Position numbers and translations under genes: made by a program. This document shows positions 1-7,835 of a stretch of DNA of 64,000 nucleotides, piece by piece. Each line of letters starts with the position of its first letter. The stretch's first letter is position 1. The notes beneath the pieces are model-generated. The model had not been told where the DNA came from, did not search any database, and was given only the letters and a program-made list of their open reading frames with translations. The stretch is from Mycolicibacterium baixiangningiae (GTDB taxonomy: Bacteria; Actinomycetota; Actinomycetes; Mycobacteriales; Mycobacteriaceae): the NCBI RefSeq assembly GCF_016313185.1, contig NZ_CP066218.1, positions 5,642,001 to 5,706,000 of the forward strand, written 5' to 3'.

Positions 1-149
1 GCCTCATCGGCGACCAGGTTCTCCCACGCCCGCAGCGTGCGGCCGCCCCCGATCAGGTCGCGCGTCGAGAAGTCGGCCATGGCGTAGAGCGGGAACAGGA
101 AGAACAGCCCGAACAGTATCCAGAGGACCACTCGCACAGCTCGTTTCAC
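1..149 (-). CDS. ABC transporter permease (second subunit, partial)
   Basis: Only the first 49 codons are inside the window; the gene runs off the left edge. The translation begins MKRAVRVVLWILFGLFFLFP, a short basic N-terminus followed by a hydrophobic first membrane segment and an LYAM motif, as in PotC/CysW-type permeases. The GTG start (149-147) overlaps the TGA stop of the upstream permease (GTGA), so the two subunits should be translationally coupled and form a heterodimeric inner-membrane channel. The ATPase gene probably lies beyond the edge. The start is well supported; the substrate cannot be told from this fragment. Confidence 0.75.
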   Translation of the reverse strand, partial: MKRAVRVVLWILFGLFFLFPLYAMADFSTRDLIGGGRTLRAWENLVADE

Positions 150-988
150 TGCAGCCACCTCGCGGTGCGGCGCACCAGCGCGTTGTAGGCCACCATCACC
201 ACCGCCACGACGACGATCATCTCCAGCGCGAGCGCGTAGGCGAACCCGGACTGGCCGAGCACCACCTCACTGGTCAGAGCGGACCGGATCAACAGGGGCA
301 CGATCGGGCTGCCCTGACTGACCAGCGCGGCCGCGGTCGCGTAGGCGGCGAAGGCGTTGGCGAACAACAGCAGTAGCGATCCGAGGAACGCGGGCATCAG
401 GAGTGGGAAGCCGACCTCGCGCCAGTACTGCCAGGTCGAGGCGCCGAGGTTGACCGCCGCCTCCCGCCACTGTTCGCGCAGCCCTTCGAGCGCGGGGACG
501 AAGACGATGACCATCAGGGGGATCTGGAAGTAGGTGTACACCAGGATCAGCCCGGACAGGCTGTACAGCCAGCCGGATCCGGCCAGGTTCCAGCCCACCG
601 CCTGTTGGATCCACAGCGTCAGCACCCCGTTGAGCCCGACGGTGGCCAGGAATGCGAAGGCCAGTGCCACACCGCCGAATTGGGCGAGCACACTGCACAG
701 CGCGAGCACTCCACGGCGCACCATCGACTCCGGCGGGCTGCTGACGATCAGCCACGACAGCACCGCACCGAGGACCGCACCGATGAGTGCGGTGCTGCCG
801 GAGAGCAGCACGCTCTTCCACAGCGCCGACAGTGCGGTCGCCGTGAACAGCGCCTCGACGCGGTCCAGCGAGAAGGCGCCGTCGGCGACGAAGGCGCTCA
901 CCACCACCGTCACCGTCGGGACGAGCAGGAAGATCGTCAGGACGGCGAAGAACGGCAGCAGCGGCACCCCGTCGCGCAGGCGTCTCAC
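146..988 (-). CDS. ABC transporter permease (PotB/ThiP type)
   Basis: Integral membrane permease of a binding-protein-dependent importer, with about six hydrophobic segments. The cytoplasmic EAA loop that docks on the ATPase is visible in the second half (REAAVNLGAS, followed by a leucine/proline-rich stretch), which places it in the spermidine/iron/thiamine (PotB/CysT/ThiP) permease group. The frame extends to a TTG at 1018, which would overlap the binding-protein gene by 22 bases. I prefer the GTG at 988, 8 bases after the upstream stop, giving about 280 residues. It lies between the solute-binding lipoprotein and the second permease on the same strand. Substrate unknown. Confidence 0.85.
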   Translation of the reverse strand: MRRLRDGVPLLPFFAVLTIFLLVPTVTVVVSAFVADGAFSLDRVEALFTATALSALWKSVLLSGSTALIGAVLGAVLSWLIVSSPPESMVRRGVLALCSVLAQFGGVALAFAFLATVGLNGVLTLWIQQAVGWNLAGSGWLYSLSGLILVYTYFQIPLMVIVFVPALEGLREQWREAAVNLGASTWQYWREVGFPLLMPAFLGSLLLLFANAFAAYATAAALVSQGSPIVPLLIRSALTSEVVLGQSGFAYALALEMIVVVAVVMVAYNALVRRTARWLQ

Positions 989-996
989 GGTGTTCG

Positions 997-2124
997 TCAG
1001 CCGATCGCGCTGGCCCAATTGCCGGCCAGGTACTCGGTGGCCTTCTTGTTCTGGTCCACCGAGACGATGACCGGCTCACCCTCGACAGCCGGGAGCGCGT
1101 CCCAGGCCGCCTTGTCCAGGGTCCCCGCCTTCTGCATGGGTTCGGCGCGCACGGGCCGTGCGCCGCCGCCGAGGTAGAGGTTCTGGCCCTCGTCGCTGTA
1201 GAGGAACTCCTGCCACAGGCGCGCGGCGGCCGGATGCGGGGCCTCCTTGTTGACGGCCTGGTAGTAGTAGCCCGCGACGGCGGGTCCCGGCGGCACGACG
1301 ACCTGCCAGCTGGGCAGCTTCTTGGTCTCCGCGGCGTTGAGGTAGTCCCAGTCGATGACCACCGGGGTCTGGCCGGATTCGATGGTGGCCGGCGTGGGGT
1401 CGACGGGCAGGAAGTTGCCCGACTCCTTGAGCTTGCGGAAGAACTCGACGCCCGGTGCGATGTCGTCGGCGGACCCACCCTGGCTCAGCGCCACCATCAT
1501 CACGCCGGAGAACGCGGCGCCGGCCTGCGTCGGGTCGCCGTTGAGCGCGACCTTGCCGCGGTACTCGGGCTTGAGCAGATCGTTGACGCTGGTGACGGGC
1601 GGGACCTTGGCGGAGTCGAAGCCGATCGACATGTAGCCGCCGTAGTCGTTGACCCAGGTGCCGTCTGGGTCTTTGAACTCGGCGGGGATGTCGTCGAAGG
1701 TCTCGACCTTGTACGGCGCGAACATGCCGGTGTTGGCCAGGGCCACGGACTGGCCGAGGTCGAAGACATCGGGGGCGGAGGACTTGCCGCGCTGCTGGTT
1801 GGCGGCGTTGATCTCATCCTGGCTGGCGGCGTCGGGCTGCGCCGAGTTCACCTTGATCCCGTACTTCTTCGAGAACGCGTCGATGATCGCGCCGTAGTTC
1901 GCCCAGTCCGGGGGAAGCGCGATGACGTTGAGCTCACCTTCGGACTTGGCCGCCTCGACGAGCTTGTCCATGCCCCCGAAGTCGGCCGCCGAGACGGCCT
2001 CGGAGACCTTGACGCCCGAGTCGGTCTCGCCGCCGCCGGACTCTTTCTCCGGCGGGGCGCAGGCCACCAGACCGGAGATGAGGAGCGCGGATGTGCAGGC
2101 TGCCAGCAGCCGTGAAGTGATCAT
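997..2124 (-). CDS. ABC transporter substrate-binding lipoprotein (family 1, PotD-like)
   Basis: Extracellular solute receptor of the importer encoded downstream. The 375-residue product starts with a lipoprotein signal peptide whose lipobox (LVAC, Cys22) predicts acylation and anchoring to the outer face of the membrane. The rest is a typical type-2 periplasmic-binding fold, with segments such as VDPTPATIESGQTPVVIDWD and a C-terminal LWQEFLYSDEGQNLYLGGG as in PotD/AfuA-type proteins. The ligand (polyamine, ferric ion, thiamine or phosphonate) cannot be told from sequence. It is the first gene of a three-gene minus-strand unit; the 195 bases upstream should hold the promoter. Confidence 0.85.
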   Translation of the reverse strand: MITSRLLAACTSALLISGLVACAPPEKESGGGETDSGVKVSEAVSAADFGGMDKLVEAAKSEGELNVIALPPDWANYGAIIDAFSKKYGIKVNSAQPDAASQDEINAANQQRGKSSAPDVFDLGQSVALANTGMFAPYKVETFDDIPAEFKDPDGTWVNDYGGYMSIGFDSAKVPPVTSVNDLLKPEYRGKVALNGDPTQAGAAFSGVMMVALSQGGSADDIAPGVEFFRKLKESGNFLPVDPTPATIESGQTPVVIDWDYLNAAETKKLPSWQVVVPPGPAVAGYYYQAVNKEAPHPAAARLWQEFLYSDEGQNLYLGGGARPVRAEPMQKAGTLDKAAWDALPAVEGEPVIVSVDQNKKATEYLAGNWASAIG

Positions 2125-2307
2125 TGCCGAACCTTCCGATGGTCAGGAGGCGCAGCGGTGACGCGGCGGTTACGGCGTCCCGTCACCGCAGTGAATGGAT
2201 CCGAACGGGGCGTGAGAACACTACCGTGACCAGGCGGATCAGGCAGGACGTTGGCCAAGACCTGACCCGTACACCCGGCAGGCGCGCATTTGTGCTGGTC
2301 GCGGGGA

Positions 2308-2313
2308 TAACAT
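2308..2313 (+). promoter_or_regulatory. Candidate -10 element (leaderless) of the Tyr/Pro-rich membrane protein
   Basis: TAACAT fits the mycobacterial TANNNT -10 consensus and lies 6 nt before the GTG at 2320, so transcription would start at or next to the start codon. No Shine-Dalgarno sequence precedes that GTG. No convincing -35 element is visible. Confidence 0.45.
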
Positions 2314-2319
2314 CGGGAC

Positions 2320-2985
2320 GTGGCCGAACGCGAAGCCCCGGGGGAGTTCGACTACCGCTGGGACGAACCGCCCCATCACGGCGGTGCGGGCACGGGGCAC
2401 GGCGCGGCGGCCGAGCAGGACTACGACGAGGTCTACCAACCCACGGCAGCGGATTACAGCGAGCCCGAATACGCCGAGCCCCAATACGCCGAGCCCCAAT
2501 ACGTTGCACCCGAGTACGCCGGTGCCGACACGTGGGGCGAACCGATAGGTCGCCTGCCCGTTGACGACGAGCACTTCGACGCGTTCGACGCCAACACGTG
2601 GTCCTTCCGGCCGCCGCCGCCCCCGTGGTATCGCACGCGGCAGGCGGTCGCGGTGCTCGTGGTCGTCGCGCTCGCGGCGGTGGCGCTCGTGGTGTCGGCG
2701 GTATTGCTGCTCGTCGGTGGTTCCGGTGACGGCGGCGAGCAGGAGTCGACGGTCGCGCCGACACCGTCGTCGACCGTGGCGCCGACGCCGACGCGCACCA
2801 GCGAGCCCCCGCCACCTCCGCCGCCTCCCCCTCCGCCACCGCCACCCCCGGAGTCGCAGGCACCGGCCAACAGCGGGCCGGTGTACCGGCCGACGCAACG
2901 GCCGAGCCAGACGAAGAAGCCCGAGATCGGGGTGACGAAGAGCCCCGCCATCCGTAAGCCGAACAATCCGCGCGAACCCGATTGA
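2320..2985 (+). CDS. Tyr- and Pro-rich single-pass membrane protein
   Basis: A 221-residue protein of unknown function. An acidic, tyrosine-rich N-terminal half carries short tandem repeats (EPEYAEPQYAEPQYVAPEYA, about residues 47-66), followed by one strong membrane helix near residues 108-130. The outer part is a Thr/Pro linker with an uninterrupted run of about 15 prolines (near 163-177) and a basic tail. This is the layout of mycobacterial cell-envelope proteins with a cytoplasmic N-terminus and a proline-rich stalk crossing the wall. The GTG start fits a leaderless transcript. It stands alone, divergent from the ABC operon. No family is recognised. Confidence 0.7.
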   Translation: MAEREAPGEFDYRWDEPPHHGGAGTGHGAAAEQDYDEVYQPTAADYSEPEYAEPQYAEPQYVAPEYAGADTWGEPIGRLPVDDEHFDAFDANTWSFRPPPPPWYRTRQAVAVLVVVALAAVALVVSAVLLLVGGSGDGGEQESTVAPTPSSTVAPTPTRTSEPPPPPPPPPPPPPPPESQAPANSGPVYRPTQRPSQTKKPEIGVTKSPAIRKPNNPREPD

Positions 2986-3009
2986 GTCACGCGCCGGCCG
3001 TCACGCCAA

Positions 3010-3015
3010 TAGGCT
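3010..3015 (+). promoter_or_regulatory. Candidate -10 element (leaderless) of the PPOX-class oxidoreductase
   Basis: TAGGCT matches TANNNT and ends 6 nt before the ATG at 3022, consistent with a leaderless transcript. No Shine-Dalgarno sequence is present between it and the ATG. Confidence 0.4.
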
Positions 3016-3021
3016 GACGGC

Positions 3022-3429
3022 ATGGCGGAATTCGACCCTGTCGACAGGTTCTCCGCTGCCCCCGCGGCAGCGCTGGCCACGATCAACCCCGACGGCGCAC
3101 CACATCTGGTGCCGGTGGTGTTCGCCGTGCACAACGACACGGTCTACACCGCGGTGGACGCCAAACGGAAGTCGACGCAGCGGTTGCGCCGGCTGGCCAA
3201 CATCGAGGCCGATCCGCGTGTCTGTCTGATCGTCGACCACTACGCCGACGACTGGAGTCAGCTGTGGTGGGTGCGCGCCGACGGCGAGGCCGCCATCCAC
3301 CACAGCGGGGACGAGATGGCCGCCGGTTACGCAATGCTGCGACAGAAGTATCCGCAGTATCAGCGCCTCGAGCTCGACGGCCCGGTCGTCACGGTGGCGG
3401 TGCGGCGATGGTCGTCGTGGCAGGCGTGA
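3022..3429 (+). CDS. PPOX-class F420/FMN-dependent oxidoreductase (TIGR03668-like)
   Basis: A 135-residue split-barrel flavin/F420-binding protein of the pyridoxamine-5'-phosphate-oxidase-like superfamily. The N-terminus ([20 protein letters not shown], then LVPVVF) and the later [20 protein letters not shown] and [15 protein letters not shown] segments are characteristic of the small mycobacterial F420-dependent reductases annotated as TIGR03668. Such proteins are cytosolic dimers that transfer hydride from F420H2 or FMN to an organic acceptor; the substrate here is unknown. Its stop overlaps the GTG start of the downstream cytochrome b561 gene (GTGA), so the two are probably co-translated. 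Confidence 0.85.
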   Translation: MAEFDPVDRFSAAPAAALATINPDGAPHLVPVVFAVHNDTVYTAVDAKRKSTQRLRRLANIEADPRVCLIVDHYADDWSQLWWVRADGEAAIHHSGDEMAAGYAMLRQKYPQYQRLELDGPVVTVAVRRWSSWQA

Positions 3430-4082
3430 AACGGCTACGAAACGGTGAGCACGGCTACGGCGTCGTCACGAAGGTGCTGCACTGGCTGACGGTGATCGTC
3501 GTCGCGGCGCAGTTCGGGGTCGGGTGGTCGATGGAGGCCGACGACGCGGTGTTCGATCGCGAGAAGGACCGCATCGACGCACTCGAGGACACCGGTGAGG
3601 ACCGCGCCGAGCAGCAGGGCGAGGCGGCCGAGGAACGCTTCGAGGCCGAACTGGACCGACTCGACGACGAGTTGGACGCCCGCGAGGACGGCTACGTGGC
3701 GGACGCGGCATCGAGCCTGCTCAACAGGGACGGGTTCAGCGACGGCTTGTCGCTGCCGGAAATGCATGTGCTGCTGGGTGTTTCGCTCATCCTGTTGGCG
3801 CTGACGCGGGTGATCTGGCGCCGCATGGGAGGGCTGCCCCCGTGGGCCGATCACCTCGGCGCCGGCGAGCGGCGTTTCGAAGCGACGCTGGAGAAGATGC
3901 TGTTGACAATGCTGTTCATGGTCCCGGCGACCGGACTGATCCTGATCGCCGGTGGCGAGCATTGGCTGATACTGCACATCGCCGCACAAGTGGTCTTCCT
4001 CGCGGTCATCGCTGCGCACGTGGGCCTGATCCTCAAGCACACGGTGGTGCGACGAAACCGCCATCTGTCGCGGATGCTGTAG
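3426..4082 (+). CDS. Cytochrome b561-like membrane protein with charged insert
   Basis: A predicted four-helix di-haem b membrane protein (218 residues from GTG 3426). Candidate haem-ligand histidines lie in helix 1 (KVLHW, His19), helix 2 (EMHVLLG, His114), and helices 3-4 (ILHIAAQ His184, AAHVG His198), and the helix-2 end LALTRVIWR is typical of the family. It would shuttle electrons between quinol and a partner. Between helices 1 and 2 there is an unusual hydrophilic segment of about 70 residues (37-105), mostly Glu/Asp/Arg and likely coiled coil. An ATG at 3408 is in frame, but the GTGA overlap with the upstream PPOX gene is the more likely start. Confidence 0.8.
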   Translation: MKRLRNGEHGYGVVTKVLHWLTVIVVAAQFGVGWSMEADDAVFDREKDRIDALEDTGEDRAEQQGEAAEERFEAELDRLDDELDAREDGYVADAASSLLNRDGFSDGLSLPEMHVLLGVSLILLALTRVIWRRMGGLPPWADHLGAGERRFEATLEKMLLTMLFMVPATGLILIAGGEHWLILHIAAQVVFLAVIAAHVGLILKHTVVRRNRHLSRML

Positions 4083-4093
4083 TCACGCGATCC

Positions 4094-5665
4094 TCAGAAG
4101 GGTGGTTCGTGGGGTTCGGGTGGTGGTTGCCAGTCCGGTGGGAGGGTTTCGGGTTGGTCGGGCTCGTTGATCCAGCGCAGGTACGGGTTGGCTTTTCTTC
4201 GGTGCTCGAGCATCAACAGCGCGGTGCGACGTCGACGGTTGCGGTCCTTGCGGTTCTCGATCTCATGCTTGCGCGCGGCGTCGAGCCTGCGGCGCGCGGC
4301 GTTGACCGGCCGCAGGGTGCGGTTGCGCTCCCGCCTGTGCGCGACACGTTTTGCGCGTTCCCGAGACAGGTTGCGACGGCGTGCTTTCGGCTCCACACAC
4401 GCCGGCGGTCCCATCCGGGGGAACAACTCGATGCCGCCGGGGGCGGTGCAGTACATCCGCCCGGTCGGCGACGTCCACACAATGGTGCCGTCGGGCAATT
4501 GCACATCATGCCACCCGTTGTCGAACGTTTTGAGCCGATGATGTTGGCGGCACAGGCATTTCAGATTGTTCGGGGTGGTGAAGCCACCCTTGGACGGGTC
4601 GACATGGTTGAACGGAATCGTATGGTCGACGTCGCAGCGCTCAGCGGGGCGGTCACACCCCGGGAACCGGCACGTCAGATCCCGCATCCGCACAAACCGT
4701 TCCACCGCCGCCGTCGGCTGATAGCGCCTCATCTCTTCGGCGGTCACCACCGGCGCGGTGAGCACCCGCAAGGTGGCCCGCTCGACCATGCGCCGCACCA
4801 CCTCGGCGTCGATCACCCCGAACCCGGCCAGATACCCGGGCTTGTTCCCGATACCCAGCACGGTGGATTGGTCGGCGATCACATTGATCACCGTCCGCAC
4901 GCCACGGCCCTCATCCACGGTCGGCGCGGGTGTGCCGGCGCTCGAGCAGGCCGGGCATCGGCACGCCAGCGTGATGCCCTGGGCCATCGCCGCCACCGCA
5001 TCCGCGCGCCGCTGGTCCAGGGTGCGCGGATCCTGCGGACACACCCCGTTGGCCAGGGCGGCGAGCTTCTCATCCACGATCACCGCCGATTCCGCGTCGA
5101 GGACCCCGTCGACTTTGGCGGTGCCGTTCCCCACCGGGATGACGTCGAAATGCCGATTGTCTTCAGCGGTTTCGCGTTCCCGGATGGCGTCGGGATCCAA
5201 CGCGCGCACCGCGGCGTCGACGGTGTTGTTGACCCGTTTACGCGACCACGACTGCCAGCGCGCCACCCCGGACGACAACCTGCTGTCGAGGGCGGCGAGC
5301 ACCGACAAATCCCGAACCAGTTCGGTGCGCTTGAGAATGATCTGCACCGTGCGCCAATCAGTGTCCCCCGCGCACAGCACCGCCATGACTGTCGGGAAGC
5401 GGCTGTCCAGGGCTTCGGCGTTGGCCACCAGCGTGCTGGCCGTGCCAGCGGGCAGGTTCATCACGGCAGCCACTTCGGCACTGGTTCGCTGCAACCCCGT
5501 CACGATCATGTACCCGCAGTCCGGGTCCTCGGCCTCAGCCTCCCACGTGCGCCGACCCAACAACTCCGCCACCGCCGCCACCCGGCGCCCCACCAGCGTC
5601 GACTCCTCACGATAGGAGTCAGCGATAACCGCCACCAACTCGTCTGACGAGGATTCATCGAACAT
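4094..5665 (-). CDS. 13E12-repeat-family protein (DUF222, HNH nuclease domain)
   Basis: A 523-residue member of the mycobacterial 13E12 repeat family. The N-terminal DUF222 region begins MFDESSSDELVAVIADSYRE, and a C-terminal HNH domain is intact: CRFPGCDRP and CDVDHTIPF supply the zinc/metal ligands and catalytic His, and NNLKCLCRQHHRLKT closes the motif. The basic tail is rich in Arg and ends in a Pro-rich stretch. These genes are dispersed, often multicopy, and their biological role is not established; DNA nicking is inferred from the HNH fold. The frame is open upstream, but ATG 5665 matches the family start and sits 7 nt after a -10-like TACACT. It ends 12 bases from the convergent cytochrome gene. 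Confidence 0.9.
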   Translation of the reverse strand: MFDESSSDELVAVIADSYREESTLVGRRVAAVAELLGRRTWEAEAEDPDCGYMIVTGLQRTSAEVAAVMNLPAGTASTLVANAEALDSRFPTVMAVLCAGDTDWRTVQIILKRTELVRDLSVLAALDSRLSSGVARWQSWSRKRVNNTVDAAVRALDPDAIRERETAEDNRHFDVIPVGNGTAKVDGVLDAESAVIVDEKLAALANGVCPQDPRTLDQRRADAVAAMAQGITLACRCPACSSAGTPAPTVDEGRGVRTVINVIADQSTVLGIGNKPGYLAGFGVIDAEVVRRMVERATLRVLTAPVVTAEEMRRYQPTAAVERFVRMRDLTCRFPGCDRPAERCDVDHTIPFNHVDPSKGGFTTPNNLKCLCRQHHRLKTFDNGWHDVQLPDGTIVWTSPTGRMYCTAPGGIELFPRMGPPACVEPKARRRNLSRERAKRVAHRRERNRTLRPVNAARRRLDAARKHEIENRKDRNRRRRTALLMLEHRRKANPYLRWINEPDQPETLPPDWQPPPEPHEPPF

Positions 5666-5672
5666 GTGTGCG

Positions 5673-5678
5673 AGTGTA
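5673..5678 (-). promoter_or_regulatory. Candidate -10 element of the 13E12-family gene
   Basis: On the minus strand these bases read TACACT (TANNNT), 7 nt before the ATG at 5665, suggesting a leaderless transcript. This supports the internal ATG over upstream in-frame codons. Confidence 0.45.
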
Positions 5679-5765
5679 ATCCGACCCACCGACATTGATG
5701 GCTCGCGCGATTCAACTTCCGACCTACACTCCGACCGTCCGAAGTAAACCTCCCGCGGAGGCCTG

Positions 5766-6101
5766 ATGTCCGATGCATGCGCCACCAAGCGTGCCGCCTA
5801 CCTGCTGGCGTTCTCCGCGGTCGCGCTGATCATCGCGTTCATACTGGCGAGACTTCCCCTCAGCGGGCCGGTCGGGGCGTACGAATTCGCGCGTGGCAAC
5901 AATCCGTCCGACAGAGACGTCCTCATCGCGCGTATCCAGGTCGTCGCCAGCATCGTCGCTGCGGTCTGCTCCGTCGGCTTCTACGTCGCAGCCGTGGACG
6001 TCAAGGAAAGCCGCGCGCTGATCGCGCTCGGAGTCATCGGCGTCTTCGTCGGTCTCGCCTACGTCCTGTTGATTCTGTTCGTCCTGCAGGTCGCCTTTTA
6101 G
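5766..6101 (+). CDS. Small three-helix membrane protein, unknown function
   Basis: A 111-residue protein with three clear hydrophobic segments (about residues 11-28, 55-75 and 84-108) and a short soluble loop (GAYEFARGNNPSDRDVLIAR) between the first two. No family is recognised. The ATG is preceded by a purine-rich CGGAGG-type Shine-Dalgarno sequence 5 nt upstream. It is divergent from the 13E12 gene, with about 100 bases between their starts, and its stop overlaps the stop of the convergent dihydroxyacetone kinase gene by 4 bases. Confidence 0.65.
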   Translation: MSDACATKRAAYLLAFSAVALIIAFILARLPLSGPVGAYEFARGNNPSDRDVLIARIQVVASIVAAVCSVGFYVAAVDVKESRALIALGVIGVFVGLAYVLLILFVLQVAF

Positions 6102-7729
6102 CCGGCCGCCGCCTCGAACAGCCACGAGATCGCCAGCGCGCCAGGGTCGGTCGCGCCGCGCGACGCCTCACCGACATAGCTCGCCCGACCCTTGCGGGCC
6201 ACCCGGTCACGCGTCGATTCCGCACCCTCGACGGACGCCCGCGCGACCTCGGCCAGCGAAGCACCCTGCTGTAGCGCCTCGTTCGCCGGATGCAACGCGT
6301 CGACGACGGTGTTGTCCCCGACGTGTGCCCCGCCGAGTTCGACCACCGACTCCAAACCGGCCCCCGTGCCCGCCGCCAACGCCGCACGGAATTCGTCGCT
6401 CTCGGCGAACGCCTTCGACAGCTCACGGAACAGCGTGCCGAACACCGCACCGGACGTCCCACCCGACCGGACGAAGTACGAGCGTGCGATCGCGTCGAGC
6501 ACCTCGGCGTCCGACCCTCGCAGCGGCAGATCGAAATGCCCCAGCGCCGCCGACATGTTCAGCCCGAAGTCACCGTCGCCGACCTGCCGGTCCAGCGCGG
6601 TCAGCTCGTCGACCGCGCCCTGCACCCGCTCGACGAACGTTGTCAGCCAACCACATTCGGGTCCCGAAGCAGCGCCGTCGTCAGGTTCGGCCACCGTGGT
6701 GTCCACCAGATCTCCCGGTTCTGCAGCGGCGAGTCGCGGCCACGCCGGCGCATCCGTCGGCGCATCCCACAGCCCCACGATCTCGTCGTCGACCCGTGCC
6801 ACGGTCACCGACGCCCCGCGCATGTCGAGCGCGGTGATCATCGTGCCCACCAGGCTGCGCACCACCCGCACCTCCGCTGCCCGCAACTGCTCGAGCACCT
6901 GCCCGAACACCAGATTCAGCTCCAGCGGGTGCGTGCTGCCCAAGCCGTTGACCACGACGATGACCCGGTCCCCCGCCGCCACGTCGAGCGAGGCGAGGAT
7001 CCGCTCCAACAGTGCCTGCACGATCTGGGTCGCCGGACGCCACTGCGTGCGTTCGGTACCCGACTCGCCGTGGATGCCGATGCCCATCTCGATCTCGTCC
7101 GGTCCGAGGTCGAATGACGGCCGGTCGGATCCGGGCACGGTGCACGGGTCGAGGGCCACCGACATACTGCGCGCGTTCTCCGCGACGCGTCGGCCGAGCG
7201 CTGTCACCTCCGCGAGCGTCGCACCGGCCGCCGCGGCGGCACCGCAGACCTTCTCGACCACGATCGTCGCCCCGGTGCCGCGCCGCCCCGGGCCGTCGCC
7301 GTCCGATTCGGTGGCCACATCGTCGGCCACCACCACCACGTCGGTGTCGATTCCCTCGTCGCGCACGATGTCCCGCGCGATGCGGAAGTTCATCATGTCG
7401 CCGGTGTAATTCTTCACGATGTGGAGCACGCCGGCATCGGAGTGGACGTGGCGCGTCGCACCAGCGATCTGCAGCGCATTCGGCGAGGTGAAGATCGGCC
7501 CCGGACAGACCGCGTCCAGCAGCCCCGAACCGATCAACCCAGAATGCATGGGCTCGTGCCCCGACCCGCCACCGGAGAGCACCGCCACCCGGCCCGGCGG
7601 TGTCGGCGCGCGGCGCGCGAGGAAGCCCGGGTCCCGGTGCCAGGTGACCTCGGGGTTCGCCGCAACGAAGCCGCGCAACGCGTCGGGCAGGAAGGAATCG
7701 ACCGAATCGAGGAAGTACCGGTGCGCCAT
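6098..7729 (-). CDS. Dihydroxyacetone kinase, fused DhaK-DhaL (ATP-dependent)
   Basis: Phosphorylates dihydroxyacetone to DHAP using ATP, feeding triose phosphates into glycolysis. The 543-residue product has the DhaK substrate domain first (residues 1-330), with the GGGSGHEP motif at 53-60, Asp111 in GDMMNF and His220 in GIHGESG, equivalent to the histidine that binds dihydroxyacetone covalently as a hemiaminal. The DhaL ATP domain follows (about 360-543), with the Mg2+/nucleotide motif LDRQVGDGDFG and a C-terminal RASYVGE...DPGA segment. Fusion indicates an ATP-dependent rather than PTS-dependent enzyme. A CRP-like site lies about 30-45 bases upstream of the ATG. Monocistronic, divergent from the EF-G2 gene. 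Confidence 0.9.
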   Translation of the reverse strand: MAHRYFLDSVDSFLPDALRGFVAANPEVTWHRDPGFLARRAPTPPGRVAVLSGGGSGHEPMHSGLIGSGLLDAVCPGPIFTSPNALQIAGATRHVHSDAGVLHIVKNYTGDMMNFRIARDIVRDEGIDTDVVVVADDVATESDGDGPGRRGTGATIVVEKVCGAAAAAGATLAEVTALGRRVAENARSMSVALDPCTVPGSDRPSFDLGPDEIEMGIGIHGESGTERTQWRPATQIVQALLERILASLDVAAGDRVIVVVNGLGSTHPLELNLVFGQVLEQLRAAEVRVVRSLVGTMITALDMRGASVTVARVDDEIVGLWDAPTDAPAWPRLAAAEPGDLVDTTVAEPDDGAASGPECGWLTTFVERVQGAVDELTALDRQVGDGDFGLNMSAALGHFDLPLRGSDAEVLDAIARSYFVRSGGTSGAVFGTLFRELSKAFAESDEFRAALAAGTGAGLESVVELGGAHVGDNTVVDALHPANEALQQGASLAEVARASVEGAESTRDRVARKGRASYVGEASRGATDPGALAISWLFEAAAG

Positions 7730-7757
7730 GACCCCGACTGTAGGGGGAGCAGCCCCT

Positions 7758-7773
7758 TGTGTTGCAGATCACA
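7758..7773. promoter_or_regulatory. CRP/cAMP-receptor-like binding site
   Basis: TGTGTTGCAGATCACA matches the TGTGA-N6-TCACA consensus shared by E. coli CRP and mycobacterial CRP (Rv3676 type), with one mismatch. It lies in the 106-base divergent region, centred about 36 bases upstream of the dihydroxyacetone kinase ATG and about 70 bases upstream of the EF-G2 ATG. cAMP control of glycerol/triose metabolism would fit but is inferred. Confidence 0.5.
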
Positions 7774-7801
7774 TCGGAGCAGGGTGGGGTTTGCGGGTCG
7801 A

Positions 7802-7834
7802 ACGCAGGAGGGAAAGCGACGCAGGAGGGAAAGC
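7802..7834 (+). repeat. Tandem duplication of the Shine-Dalgarno region
   Basis: The 16-base sequence ACGCAGGAGGGAAAGC occurs twice, at 7802-7817 and 7819-7834, separated by one base. Each copy contains AGGAGG; the second (7823-7828) is 7 nt from the ATG of EF-G2 and the first is 17 nt further upstream. Confidence 0.85.
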
Positions 7835-7835
7835 C

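Noticed and set aside
3842..5647. A 601-codon open frame on the plus strand opposite the 13E12-family gene
   Set aside because: It is Arg/His/Pro/Gly-rich with no recognisable domain and lies fully antisense to a clear HNH-domain gene; such frames are expected in GC-rich DNA.
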